Shown in pieces: positions 44,896-56,086 of a DNA stretch of 64,000 nucleotides. The position numbers and the translations under genes were made by a program. This DNA is from Cephalotus follicularis (Eukaryota; Streptophyta; Magnoliopsida; Oxalidales; Cephalotaceae): NCBI GenBank assembly GCA_001972305.1, contig BDDD01001384.1, forward strand, positions 208,884 to 272,883, in the 5' to 3' direction. The notes below the pieces were generated by a model, which was given only the letters and a program-made list of their open reading frames with translations, was not told where the DNA came from and searched no databases. Position 1 is the first letter of the stretch. Each line of letters starts with the position of its first letter.

Positions 44896-45317
44896 TGATA
44901 TGGGAAACATTCAGCTGTTATTAAGGCACTGGCACATTTCACGGTGATAATGGAGAGATAATGCCTCCATTCAAATATAAGAAAATGCCCCCAAATCCAA
45001 CCATTTTCTAGGGATAATTAACGTCCTCCGCAATGCGAGCAGGGCAGTTGCAGTCAAGTATGGCTATAAATATTCCCATGAAAGACTTTACACATGTCGA
45101 GCAAATCACCATACTCACTTCTTATCTTCTTTGCACTCAACTGACTTAAGCATCGGAGGGTCCCCAGGCGTAAAAAATCTTGGACGTTCAACCGTTTGTC
45201 TTCTTTCTGTGCAAGAAAGACCAAAGAACCAATACAACCTGAGCATCCGACACTTTTCCCAACAAATTAAACCTTTACACGTGGAGGATTGTTGTGGAGT
45301 TGATTTCTGCATCAACA
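44896..45317 (+). repeat. 5' LTR of gypsy B, 422 bp
   Basis: It starts TGATATGGGAAACATT and ends GCATCAACA. It lacks about 43 bp present in the 3' LTR (between GGCACTGGCACA and TTCACGGTGATAATGG). Confidence 0.9.
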
Positions 45318-45318
45318 G

Positions 45319-45334
45319 TTGGCACCGTCTATGG
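45319..45334 (+). other. Primer-binding site of gypsy B
   Basis: TTGGCACCGTCTATGG follows the LTR end by one base, at the same place as TTGGTGCCGTCTGTGG in gypsy A. Confidence 0.65.
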
Positions 45335-45358
45335 AAAGCGACGTAATATAATTCAACA

Positions 45359-46890
45359 ATGCAGTTGAGGAGAACAACCAACTCTGCGCCCGCTGCTGTC
45401 AAGCTCCTCTAACCGGTGAACAATTTAACGAGCTCCTTCAAGAGATGGGGAGGCTCACTACCTTGCTGGTGAACAACTTGGCCAGCCATAATCAGGCTGG
45501 ACCAAGTCGACCAGCCTCAGAACTACCACAACCTCAAGAGGCTAGGTGAAACCCTCTAAGGGGGGCCACGCGCCCTCCAAGGTGGTCAAAGATTGATACA
45601 TCTCTGCGAGTAGAGTCCTCTAGTGCTAGGGACTATAACTATGATCCCCAGGGGAAACTACCCGTGCAAAATCCGATGGAGGAGGATTATTCAGATTACT
45701 CAGCAAACCAAGAAGAGCCTCTTGCACATTCCTACGCTACTTAGAGGACTAAGTCACGGTTGAGGAGTAGGTCAGACCACTCGGTCACACTAGTCACAAG
45801 GACATCTCAGGTTTCTAGCAAGACTAGGAACTTGGAGGATATTGAGCAGACCATGAATAAGAGGTTTGCAGAGATGGAGAAGAGATTCAGAGGAGCCGAA
45901 CAGTTGAGGGGATATCTATCGGATGTGAGAAATTTAAACCGCACTCTTTTGCTCCAGAGATACTGAGGGAGCCCATGCCAAGAGGGTTCAGGCTCCCAAC
46001 GTTCAGAGAATACTATGTGTCCTCTGACCCAATACAGCATGTGAGGTACTATACCCAGATCATGCTGGTCCACGAGGCTTCAGATGCGGTACTTTGCCAT
46101 GGTTTTCCGGCAACTATAATAGGAGCAGCCCAAACGTGGTACTCCACGTTGCCCCTAAAGTCAGTGGCAAACTTTGAGCAGTTCAGCGAGATGTTCATTA
46201 CAAAATTCCTTAATAGCACCATCTAGAGAAAGAATTCAAATCATCTGATCAATGTGGTACAGGGGAAGAATGAATCCCTAAGAGGTTACCTAACTCGCTT
46301 CAACAAGGAGTCTCTGATGGAAAGGACTAGGAGCCTTCTTTTGTTCTAGCAGCCTTGAATAGCGGGTTGAGAGACAACTCGGCTTTCACCTTCTCCCTAA
46401 TGAAGAAGTCATCCTATGATATGGCAGTCCTCCTAAGAAGAGCAAAGAAATATGTGAACGCAGAGGAGGGTATGGCGGCTAGGAATCAGAAGACCTCCTG
46501 GTCTGATCATCAGGAGAAAGAAGAGCACTCACAAAGTTCTCCGGGGAAGAAGCAGAAGAGGAAAGGGGGACCATAGCTGATGAAGGATAACCTCAGATAC
46601 AAACTCTCCAAGAGGGAGGACTCACCAGAAAGGGGATCACAAATCCCCAGTTACAATAATTTCAATCTTGGAGACACGGACCAGAATATTGGCAGTGGAG
46701 AAGGAAAGAGTCCCAATCCAATGGCCATCACCATTGAGATCCCCAGCAAAGAAAAGAGACTCAAAAAAAATATTGCTGATACCATCGTGATCATAGGCAT
46801 GATACGGAGTAGTGTAGGCACTTGAAAAATCAAATAGAGGATTTGATCCGCAAATGTCATTTAAGGAAGTATGTGGACCGAGATGCTCCC
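45359..46890 (+). pseudogene. gag of gypsy B
   Basis: The frame opens MQLRRTTNSAPAAVKLL, with an early stop. Later segments are EDIEQTMNKRFAEMEKRF, EPMPRGFRLPTFREYYVSSD, HVRYYTQIMLVHEASDAVLC, TWYSTLPLKSVANFEQFSEM, FITKFLNSTI (Retrotrans_gag capsid), NSGLRDNSAFTFSLMKKSSY, LRRAKKYVNAEEGMAARNQK, a basic tail, and a decayed CRYHRDH-type zinc motif near 46780-46830. Stops at 46224 and 46577, and frameshifts, break it. Gypsy A has the same domains with more lesions. Confidence 0.85.
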
Positions 46891-47640
46891 AGGGAAGAAA
46901 CGAGCATAGAGAAGAAGCTCCACAGCAGGAAGCAGAGCAACAACCCAGAGGTGTGATACACACAATCTCTGGAGGGATCACATCTGGTAGCGATGACAGT
47001 CAGGCCAAAAAGGCCTATACTAGACAAACCTTTTTCGTGAAACAACAACACACGCAGGGAAAAAGGTTGAAGATTGGTGGGGAAGATGAGGTAATATCCT
47101 TCTCAGAAGTGGACTTGGAGGGAGTACATCTCCCCCATGATGATCTAGTGGTAGTCACTCTTCAGGTGGAGTTATTCACCATGAAGAAGATCCTCCTAGA
47201 CAGTGGGAGCTCGGTGGACATCCTCTACAAACCGGCCTTGGATCAATTAAGAATTCCAAAAGACCAACTGAGGTCGGTGAAGACTCCTCTGGTAGGTTTT
47301 GTAGGAGATATGGTCCATCATTTGGGATCCATCGACTTGTCTATCATTGTAGGCACAACTCCCAGCTAGACCCAGGTGCAGATGACTTTCCTGGTGGTTG
47401 ATACACCAAGCCCTTATAATGCAATAATCGGGCGACCAGGATTGAACGCAATGGAGGCGATAGTTTCAACAACGCACTTGTTAGTAAAGTTCCTGACTAG
47501 GTTTGGTGTGGGACAAGTCAGAGGAGATCAGCAAATTGCACGGTAGTGTTATCAAACTTCCATAAAGAAGAAGGGGAAGGGAAAAGTCCTTCCCATAGCA
47601 AATGTTGAGCTCAGAGAACAGGTACAGCGCGAGCGTCCAG
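46891..47640 (+). pseudogene. Protease of gypsy B
   Basis: The frame runs REEAPQQEAEQQPRGVIHTI, VISFSEVDLEGVHLPHDDLV, LFTMKKILLDSGSSVDILYK, LVGFVGDMVHHLGSIDLSII, a stop at 47368, then QMTFLVVDTPSPYNAIIGRP and LLVKFLTRFGVGQVRGDQQ. The aspartic protease DSG is intact, and IIGRPGLN is the usual flap-side motif. Confidence 0.88.
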
Positions 47641-48662
47641 AACCAGTAGAGGACATTGTGCAAGTGCCTTTAGAAGAAGGCAACGTAGACAAGGTCTGCC
47701 ATATTAGCTCCCAACTGGGAGAGGTGGAGAAAGAGGAACTGATTACGTTCCTCAAAAATAATAAATATGTATTCGCCTGGTCTGCGGAAGAGGTCCCGAG
47801 GATTGACCCTGAGATAATAACTCACAAACTCAGTATGGATCCAGCGCGGACCCCTACTAGGCAAAAGAAGAGATTTTTTTCCCCAAAGAGGCAACAAGCC
47901 ATAGCGACATAGGTGAATAAACTTCTGAAAGCATGCTTCATCAGGGAAGTGCAGTACTCTAACTAGCTGGTGAACCTGGTACTAGTCAAAAAAGTGAGCG
48001 GCAAGTGGAGGATGTGTATAGACTTCACAGACCTCAATCAGGCTTGCCCCAAAGATCACTTCCCTCTCCCAAAGATTGATCAACTAGTGGATGCAACCTC
48101 TGACTATAGGATGCTTAGCTTCTTAGATGCTTATTTTGACTACATTCAAATTCCTATGTATGGACCAGATGGAACAAGACAGCCTTCATAACAGACAAGG
48201 GTATGTATTACTATAAAGTCATGCCCTTCGGTTTAAAAAATGCTGGAGTGACCTAGCAACGGTTGGTCAATAAGATATTTCAATCCCAAATCGGAAGAAA
48301 TATGGAGGTCTGCATTGACGACATGCTCGTCAAAACTCCGGTAAGGAGCCCGCACATCAAGGACTTGGAGGAGACCTTTGAGGTGTTGAGAAAATACAAT
48401 ATGCGCCTCAATCCTTCCAAGAGCACTTTTGGGGTCACCTCTGGAATGTTTCTCGGGTTTATGGTCTCCAGCAGAGGAATAAAGGCTAACCCAAAGAAGA
48501 TCTCAGCTGTACAAAGCATAAAACCTCCACAATCTATAAAGGATATGCAAAGGCTAAAAGGCAAGATTGCAGCTCTGAGTAGATTTGTCTCCAAGTCAGC
48601 AGAGAAGTGTCTTCCTTTCTTCAAAGTTTTAAGGGACCCCAAGGGTTTCCTCTGGACATAAG
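47641..48662 (+). pseudogene. Reverse transcriptase of gypsy B
   Basis: Recognised in order: VPLEEGNVDKVCHISSQLGE, VFAWSAEEVPRIDPEIITHK, a stop, LVKKVSGKWRMCIDFTDLNQ, VDATSDYRMLSFLDAYFDYI (first Asp), a frameshift after 48170, MPFGLKNAGVT, the box CIDDMLVKTPV (YIDD expected), FLGFMVSSRGIKANPKKISA and KIAALSRFVSKSAEKCLPFF. It stops at 48659 (TGG to TGA/TAA region). The uninterrupted KSAEKC here shows the sequence into which SIRE inserted in gypsy A. Confidence 0.9.
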
Positions 48663-49160
48663 AGTGTCAAGCAGTCTTCGAAGAACTGAAAGAATATTTG
48701 GCTTCCCCTCCTATGGTGTCAAAGCCAAAAGATGGTGAATACTTGTATTTATACTTAGCTACGACGCAAGGCGCATTAAGTGCAATGCTGGTCAAAGAAG
48801 AAACAAGATTCAGAGGCCAGTATATTATGTGCGCAAGGCCTTGAACGATGCTGAGGGGAGGTATCCAGAGGTGGAGAAGTGTGCATATGCACTGATCATT
48901 GCGACGAGGAAACTCAGGTCGTATTTTCAAGCCCACACCATCAAAGTATTAACTGATAAACCACTTACATAGGTACTAGCAAAGCTAGATATTTCAGGCA
49001 GACTAGTTAAGTGGTCTGTCGAGTTGGATGAATACGATGTGAGATTTGAAGCCATACCGGCGATAAAGTCTCAAGTCTTGGATGATTTTGTGGGGGACAA
49101 TACACCCACAGAATATATGGAAAAAGACTCCTCTGAGAGCGAAGAGAGTAAGAAGGGCAT
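48663..49160 (+). pseudogene. RNase H (first) of gypsy B
   Basis: The segment reads FEELKEYLASPPMVSKPKDG, YLYLYLATTQGALSAMLVKE, a frameshift, QRPVYYVRKALNDAEGRYPE, AYALIIATRKLRSYFQAHTI, KVLTDKPL, a stop, LVKWSVELDEYDVRFE and KSQVLDDFVGDNTP. It closes with an acidic linker (SSESEESKKGM) before the second RNase H. Confidence 0.85.
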
Positions 49161-49580
49161 GTGAAAGTTCTTTGTTGATGGGTCATCCTGCGTTTCTGGA
49201 AGTGGAGCAGGATTGATGTTGACTAGCTCATATGGGTGGACTTTAGAGTATGCTCTAAGGTTTGGTTTCAAAGCAACTAACAATGAGGCAGAATGTGAAG
49301 CCCTGATTGCTGGACTGACAATAGCAAAGCATTTGGAAGTTCAAAAACTTGAAGCTTCTAGTGATTCTCAGCTGGTGGTTGGTTTTGTCAGTGAAGAATA
49401 TGAAGGTAGGGAAGATACCATGGCTAAGTACTTAGCTTACTTACAGAGGTTGAGGTCTACTTTCCAAGTCTGCCAAATTTTGAAAGTTCCTAGAGCTGAA
49501 AACGTCAGAGCATATCAGTTGTCGAAGTTAGACACAGCGGAAGAATTGAAGAAAAATCAAACTATGCTAGTAGACTATCT
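49161..49580 (+). pseudogene. Second, archaeal/plant-type RNase H (aRNH) of gypsy B
   Basis: This is the best preserved copy in the window: FFVDGSSCVSGSGAGLMLTS, FGFKATNNEAECEALIAGLT, KLEASSDSQLVVGFVSEEYE and TFQVCQILKVPRAENVRAYQ. The Asp in DGS, the Glu in AECEAL and the Asp in SDSQLV are the expected acidic residues. It defines the Tat lineage. Confidence 0.9.
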
Positions 49581-50872
49581 AGACAGGCCTAGCATTTCAG
49601 ATGTGGAGGTGATGGACATAGACATCCAACAGGAGCCAAATTGGATGACTCCATTCATTAACTGACTAAGAGATGGCATTTTACCAGAGGACCCAGAGGA
49701 GGTGAGGAAGTTGGTATACAGATCCAACCGTTACCAAATCAGAGAAGGGGTCTTGTATAAAAGGTCATTTTCTTTTCCTTTGTTAAGATGTCTGACTCCC
49801 CTAGAGGCCAATATGATGTAAGAGAAGGCCATGAAGGAGTTTGTGAAAACCACACGGGGGGTAGAACCCTGTCCAATAAATTTTAAGGCAAGGCTACTTC
49901 TAGCCAACCATGCACCAAGACGCCATCAACTTTATGCGAAAATGTGATAAGCGTCAGAGGAATGCCAACATAAGCATAAGAGCCTCAGAACCTTTGAAAT
50001 CCATCACTAGCCCTTGGCCCTTTGCGTAGTGGGAAATGGATTTTGTGGGACCATTACCCCCGGCATCAGGGAAGAAAAAGTACCTAATCGTGGCAGTGGA
50101 TACTTCACCAAATGGGTGGAAGCGGAGCCTCTGGCCACAATAACAGAGAATAAGATGGAAAGCTAGGTCTGGAAATCAATCATATGCAGATTTGGGGTCC
50201 CTAGAGTAATTGTCTCTGATAATGGGAAGCAATTTGACTGTGAAGCCTTCCAAAATTTCTGCAAAGAATGGAGAATTGAACTTATACTTGCCTTCGTGGC
50301 CTACCCTCATAGCAATGGCCAAGCAGAGGTCATCAACCAAGAACTCATCTTAGGGTTGAAAAAACATCTTGAAGCCAACAAAGGAAGATGGACAGAGGAA
50401 CTCCCCAGCGTGTTGTGGAGTTATAGAACTACTCCACGGACCACCAATGGAGAGTCGCCTTTTAGTCTTTGTTTCAGGTCAGAAGCTGTGATACCAGTTG
50501 AGATTGAAGTGCACTATCCCAGATGTACACTTCAATCAAGCCGAGAATGAAGAAAGCTTAAGGGTATTCCTCGACTTAGTGGAAAAGCTCAGAGATAAAG
50601 CAGAAATCAGAGTAGCAGCCTACCAGCAGAGGGTGAGCCGCTATTATAATAAAAGGATAAACCACAGATCACTAAGGGAGGGAGACTTAGTCCTCAGAAA
50701 TGCGGTAATCGCTGATCCCACTAGCACTTGAGGGAATTTAGCCCCCAATTGGGAGGGGCCCTATAAGGTGAAAAATGTGCTCCGACTAGGAATATTCAAA
50801 CTTGAAACTCTGGGGGGAAGAGAAATTCCTAGGGCATGGAATTCCGAGCACCTTCGGAAGTGCTATCAGTGA
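49581..50872 (+). pseudogene. Integrase of gypsy B
   Basis: The zinc finger is damaged (VCENHTGGRTLSNKF, a stop, then KCDKRQ instead of KCDKCQ). The core reads WEMDFVGPLPPASGKKKYLI, a frameshift, YFTKWVEAEPLATITE, RVIVSDNGKQFDCEAFQNFC (second Asp) and PHSNGQAEVINQELILGLKK (Glu). LWSYRTTPRTTNGESPFSLC, AAYQQRVSRYYNKRIN, NLAPNWEGPYKVKNVL and HLRKCYQ complete it. It has the same architecture as gypsy A and no chromodomain. Confidence 0.88.
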
Positions 50873-51771
50873 GATGTAAAAATGTTCATATCCATTTAAT
50901 AAAGATGATTTTATTTCAAACACAAGAATCAGTTTTGAATTTTCAAGGGACAGAATGTCCAATATTCACATCCTTAAACCTCTGAACAGCCTTCAACAGA
51001 TCCCATAATAAAATACTCTCAGCAGAGGAGCAATCAGAGCAGGTCCTTGATACAGGACCATAGCTCTCCAAGTCTCTAGTAGACTAATCCTTTAAGACCA
51101 GAGGAACTGGTTGTCGAGCAGACATGTGGCAATGGCTGCAGAGCTTATCCGTGCTTACAAGTCAGAGAAAACTCCTAAGGGAGCAGTCAGAGAACACTCC
51201 TAAGGGAGTATTCAGAGAAGACTCCTAAGAGAGCAATCAGAGCAGGCCTTTTATATAGGACCACAGCTCTGCCAGTCTCAAGAAGACCAAAGCTCTAATA
51301 CAAGCTTATTCAAAGACTCCCAAGGGAGAAAATCCTGGTCTGTAAGCCCATAAGAACTTGTCAGACCAGACCAAAAATTTTATCTTGATCTGTGAACACA
51401 TAAGAGCTCTCAAAGATCAAGTTTGTTGGCTGAGGGCTTTGACACAAAGTGACCCCAAGAGGGCTAAAAAGCTCGGTTGACCTGGTTTGACAAATATCAG
51501 ACTAGTACGAGATCCTAATCTACGAACCAGTAAGAACTTGACAGACCAGACCCAAAATAAATCTTGATCTGCGAACACATAAGAACTCGCAAAGATCAAG
51601 TCTGGTTGGCTAAGCGCTTTGATACAAGTGCCCTATGTGGGATAAAAAGCTCAGGCGATCTGATCTGAAAAATATCAGACCTATATAAAAGATGTCTACG
51701 AATATGATAGACTAAAATAAATTCTCCTAAGGGAATGTAAAAACTCAAATGAAGCGAAAAGTCATATTTTA
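50873..51771 (+). repeat. Repeat-rich 3' untranslated region of gypsy B
   Basis: Three or more tandem words combine CTCCTAAGGGAGCAGTCAGA and GAAGACTCCTAAG (51160-51260). Paired blocks with GATCTGCGAACACATAAGAA and CTTGACAGACCAGACC follow (51340-51700). It corresponds to 37773-38726. Confidence 0.75.
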
Positions 51772-53934
51772 TTACCAAGTGTAATAATTACTAAAGCAAA
51801 CAATACAAAGAAAATTGTAAGCATTATCATCCCCTAAGGGGGCATTATCAACATGAAGAGAAGAAAAGGGGCCTTGAATATCCTCAGGCAAAGGAGTAGC
51901 GACAGTTTCCTCAGCAGGATCATAGGACGGGATAATTAGATATGGGAGCTCTGCCCTCTGTAACTCATCCTCCTCTCGGGCGAGGCGAGTGTCCTCTTCT
52001 AGGGCTCGGTGAGTTTTTTCTTCCTCTGCCTCAATCCCCATGGGAAAGAAGTCGAATTCTCCCACTGACTTGCAAAATATAATAGGAGCCAAAGGAACCT
52101 CCGGATGAAGAGCAGTCACCCAGTTCCTGCAAGTGTAGAAGCCTCGACGAAAAAAACTAGCCGACTCCTTGAAGATTTCATCCTCAAAGGCTGGAGAAAC
52201 CTTGAAGTCTTCCACGGCCCCAGCCAAAGCAACTTGAAACTCAGACGAAGTTTTAAATTCCATAAGGGCTTTGTCAACTGCCTCTTCAAGCCAAGTAGCT
52301 TCCCTACTTTGGTACCTAGAGAACCTCTTCTCTGTAGCCTACAACGCATCACGGAGTTTTATATTACTCCAGACAACTGTCTCTATGTCCTCATTTTCCT
52401 TGGCCAAAGCTTCAAGAGCCTTCTCTTCTCCTCCAAAACAAACTCCTAGGCCACAAGAACCTCCTCCAGCCGGGCATGGGCCGAGTCAGCCGCCCGTTTA
52501 AGCTCAGCATTCTCTTCGCGGAGCTGGTTGATAAGTTCATGGTCCGCCTTAGAGTTCTCCACCATCAAATGGATATCATTCCGAGTCTAGCAAAACAGAA
52601 GACCCGAGTCAAAGGAAAAGCAGGAAGGTCATAGAAAAATATAAATAGGAAAAAGTCACATACCCTAATACAGCTCCGAGCATAGTGATTCCAAAGCTGT
52701 TCATGGGTCCAACCTTTTCTTGCACTTAACTCAATGGGAAGGAAACACTGCCTACTAAGCTCAAATGGTGCCCCTAAGGTATTGAAGTCCAGACCAGAGT
52801 TACAGAATGCCTCAAGTTCTTCTTCCATCCAGTTGATGTCCCTAGGCTCACCAAGGCGGATGGGGTCTCGAGCACTCACCGCTTGGGGTACAGCAGTTTG
52901 CTCACGAGAAGAGCCTTATCCACTTGTTCCCTTCTTTTGTTTTTTGGATGAAGGGACGTGTAGAGCATGAGGGGGCAGATCCTCAGCTACTCACTTACCA
53001 AGTTTGATGGCAGCTTCTTTCTCTGCCTTTTCTTCACCCCCGCAGTAGCTTCCCTCAAGGCTCTCCACCTTGCCTCTTCGACAGTGCCTTGCTCTCTATC
53101 CGTGTTGGCCCTTAGGACGTCTGCTAAAGGGTGTTGAGAAGCCATTACTACATAGAACAATGAAGACAAAGTTTAGAACATGATTTACAAGAAATAAAGA
53201 ATGAACAAAATGAAGAAATTAGAAGCAGAGGAGGAGACAAAGGCTTAATACAGCTTTCCCCCTCGTTACCAGGTGTCACACCCCGTTTACAAAAACGTAG
53301 CATTAAAGCGGTAAAGGCAATTAACACAAACATACAGCTCATGCCAGACCATAAAATTAAAACTTAAACCTTTAACAAGGTACAACAGTTGCGGAAGCAC
53401 AAAACCATAAGCTGTAAACCGTAACGTGTGTCCCATACCACACGCTACTCAAGAACAAAACATCAAACTAATCGCCCATAAAACGGAGCGTGAAAAACAG
53501 TACAGGTTTAAATTCTGTCAAGAACAAGATTATTACAACAGTACAGCCGGGAACTATAACCAACATCGGTTTAAGACAAAACAAAAGTACAAGCAGAAGC
53601 AAGATCATGACAACTTGATCCTCCTTCATGTCGGTCCCACAGGTCCACGGCATCAATCTGTAAAGTAGGGGGTTAGCCGTTGTCCTCACTTGGCTAAAGC
53701 ATAACAGCAGTTCGGAATTAAAATCAATGCATGTCATGATATGAATGCATAAATGATGCAGTACAGTGTAACCCAGTTTATTCATGTATAAAAACATTAT
53801 ATATGTTTATCAGCACGGTAATTACCAGTATTACATATATAGAAATATACGTAAGCAGTAACAGTACAATAGTAACCCGGCCAAGGCTACGCCACAATCA
53901 CAGTAATGTCCGTGCAGGACCAACAAGCAGTACA

Positions 53935-54018
53935 GGATGTCCACATAGGACTACAACAGGCAGGATGTCCACATAGGACTACAACAGGCAGGATGTCCAC
54001 ATAGGACTACAACAGGCA
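53935..54018. repeat. 28-bp tandem repeat, three exact copies
   Basis: Three copies starting GGATGTCCACATAGGACTAC begin at 53935, 53963 and 53991. Each contains the short hairpin GTCC-ACATA-GGAC. Diverged relatives precede it (GTCCGTGCAGGAC at 53909). They are head-to-tail without spacers, so this is not a CRISPR array. Confidence 0.92.
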
Positions 54019-54022
54019 GTAT

Positions 54023-54186
54023 GTGTAGCGCCGCCAACTCCTGGCCCCACGCTACACTCCCACTCCGGCCCCTACATCAGGCAACCGAGCGAGGCAACAG
54101 GACAGTGAGTTACCCAGCCATACTCCTGGCCCCTAGGTCAACCCTCCACTAGTCGGCGCTGGCAGTCTCCGCCATGCAACTAGTGG
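54023..54186. repeat. Two 8-bp-stem hairpins in the Tekay-like LTR
   Basis: GTGTAGCG (54023-54030) pairs with CGCTACAC (54050-54057). CCACTAGT (54146-54153) pairs with ACTAGTGG (54179-54186). Between them GTTACCC...CTAGGTCAAC pairs loosely. Read on the element's sense strand, the loop around GGCGGAGACT resembles the GCGGAAGT of the hairpin array in member 2. Confidence 0.65.
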
Positions 54187-54617
54187 TTCAAGCACAAACA
54201 CATAGCAATTCACAGAGCAAACAGTGAATTCAGGCAGTACAGTACAGTAGACAGTAGTGATCGATTTGATCCACAATAGTCAGGTTATTTCCAAAATGTT
54301 TCCGAAAGTGACACATTTGAAAATATACGTTTTCCATAGAAAATATCATAATTCAGTTTCAGTAGCGTAAATGTTTGCCATTTCGGTCGAAAATATGTTT
54401 ATTTAGTCAAAACGTATTTCACACTCAAAACATCATATTCCGAGTTCCTATATGCATTTCTAAACAAACAATACTTAGAAATCATAAACCAATTTCAAAC
54501 AGTCAAGAACGGGCAGTAAAACAGTACATATGCGATGCATACAAATGCTCAAATGCACCCAAATAGGAATCGGGATCGTTCCGTATCGTAAGGTGAAGAA
54601 AACCCCAAACAGCAGGA

Positions 54618-54900
54618 AAGACGTCGACGTCTTTCCAAATGGCGTCGATGTCATTTCTAACAGGCGTCGATGTTCAAGTCGTAGAGTCAGCGCGATTCAC
54701 AGAAGAAGGCGTCGATGTTCAAACATACACGTCGACGTTCAAGGTCTGGGAACTCGAAACGACAGTGTGCCGATAATGGCGTCGACGCACTAAATTAGGG
54801 ACCTTAGGCATCGACGTGATTCATGCCCAAACCCAGGCAGGATAGAAAAAGGCGTCGATGTCCATAAATATACGTCGACGTCTTTTAAACAGAAGTCGTC
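54618..54900. repeat. TCGA palindrome cluster, GACGTCGACGTC vocabulary (3' LTR copy)
   Basis: Nine words occur: AAGACGTCGACGTCTTT, GGCGTCGATGTC, GGCGTCGATGTT (twice), CACGTCGACGTT, GGCGTCGACGCA, GGCATCGACGTG, GGCGTCGATGTC and TACGTCGACGTCTTTT. They match the copy at 56949-57231 almost base for base. Confidence 0.85.
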
Positions 54901-54959
54901 TTCTTCGTCGCGTCTCAACACATAGTAGCCATAACATCTCATAAACATGCATAACCACA

Positions 54960-55973
54960 GGTACACCATCCATTGAATCTCCAGCACTCCTTCTGTTGGT
55001 GACCAGCGCGTCCACAGTAATAGCAACTCCCAGATCTAGCATTACTCCCTTGGCTAGGAGTACCCTAGGAAGCCGTCTGTTGAGTCCTGTTCCTTGAAGA
55101 TTTTGTTGGAGAACCACCATCTTGCCATTTTGTCGATGCTGGTCGGGACTGTACAGGACTCTGTTTACTCTCTTTCGTGCGAGCTCTCTCAGCCTGGTCC
55201 TCACTGGATATCGTCTCAAGCAGTCTAGCTTTCTGGGCAACCTCTACAAAAGTCTTTAGCTCCATGGCTCTAATTCTGGACCGAAGATCCGGTCTCAATC
55301 CTCTCACAAACCTCCGTACTTTCTTCAGCTCGTCAGCTACCAGGTAAGGAGAATGCCTGGCTAGCTCCATGAACCTTGCCTGGTATTCAGCAACGGTCAT
55401 CTCACCTTGCCGCAACTCTAAGAACTCAGTCTCCCGCCGCTCCTGCTCAATATGTGGAACATATGTCTCCAGGAACTCTGTCTGGAACCTGTCCCAAGTG
55501 CCGTATAACCTTTGTGTCTCCCATTTGGCCTTCACCATCTCCCACCAATGAGTGGCTTCACCCCACAGGTGGTACACAGCAAACTTCATCTTTTGAGCAT
55601 CGGAACAACCCATTACTTCGAAGATCTTTTCTAAGTCCTGCAACCATCTATCGGCGATAGTAGCATCTAACTCCCCCTTGAAGCTGGGTGGATTTAGTCT
55701 CATAAACTTCTCAATATCCTTACCAAATTGGTGATCATCATTTCCCAGGCAGTGGCCGGGAACTCCATGTTGTGGCCGAGCCTGCGCATGATACTGGCGC
55801 ATCTCCTCTGCATGAGCCCGGTTGAAGGCCATTTGCTGCTGGAAGTAATCCGAGATCCGAGCCATCGGATCTCTGTCATCCTGAGGAATGTTCATCCCTT
55901 GCGGATAGTTTGCTTCATTAGGGGCGTCGGCTCCAACAGTCCTAGCCCTTCCACGTGTTCTCCTACGGTCCAT
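54960..55973 (-). pseudogene. gag of the Tekay-like element
   Basis: The frame opens MDRRRTRGRARTVGADAP at 55973, about 98 bases after the primer-binding site. The capsid region reads FMRLNPPSFKGELDATIADR, KMKFAVYHLWGEATHWWEMV, FLELRQGEMTVAEYQARFME and VRRFVRGLRPDLRSRIRAME, the Retrotrans_gag domain in its chromovirus form. The frame stops at TAG (55065-55067). The same frame then gives CYYCGRAGHQQKEC, a C-x2-C-x4-H-x4-C knuckle, and is joined to LTR sequence after RFNGW. One stop and the 3' deletion apart, this is the longest clean gag in the window (302 codons). Confidence 0.92.
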
Positions 55974-56070
55974 TAGCGCCTATAAGAAGGATTACAGTCA
56001 GTCAAGACTTTAGAAAAACATTCAGTTAATTGCCGAGAAACTTATCCTAGCTTAAGCATATATGGAATAT

Positions 56071-56082
56071 GCTCTGATACCA
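56071..56082 (-). other. Primer-binding site of the Tekay-like element
   Basis: The minus strand reads TGGTATCAGAGC, four bases from the LTR end (GTGTGACA-GCAG). It is complementary to initiator tRNA-Met. Confidence 0.85.
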
Positions 56083-56086
56083 CTGC

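Larger units (their letters stand above)
53274..54958 (-). repeat. 3' LTR (partial) of the Tekay-like element
   Basis: It is collinear with 56087-57291 and nearly identical to it where both exist. It keeps 482 bp (53714-54195) that the other LTR has lost, including the 28-bp repeats and two strong hairpins. It stops at CATAACCACAGG (54958), where gag zinc-knuckle sequence begins. Confidence 0.88.

Noticed and set aside
53935..54018. Three exact 28-bp repeats as a CRISPR array
   Set aside because: The copies abut with no spacers, lie inside an LTR and belong to a plant genome; they are a simple tandem repeat.
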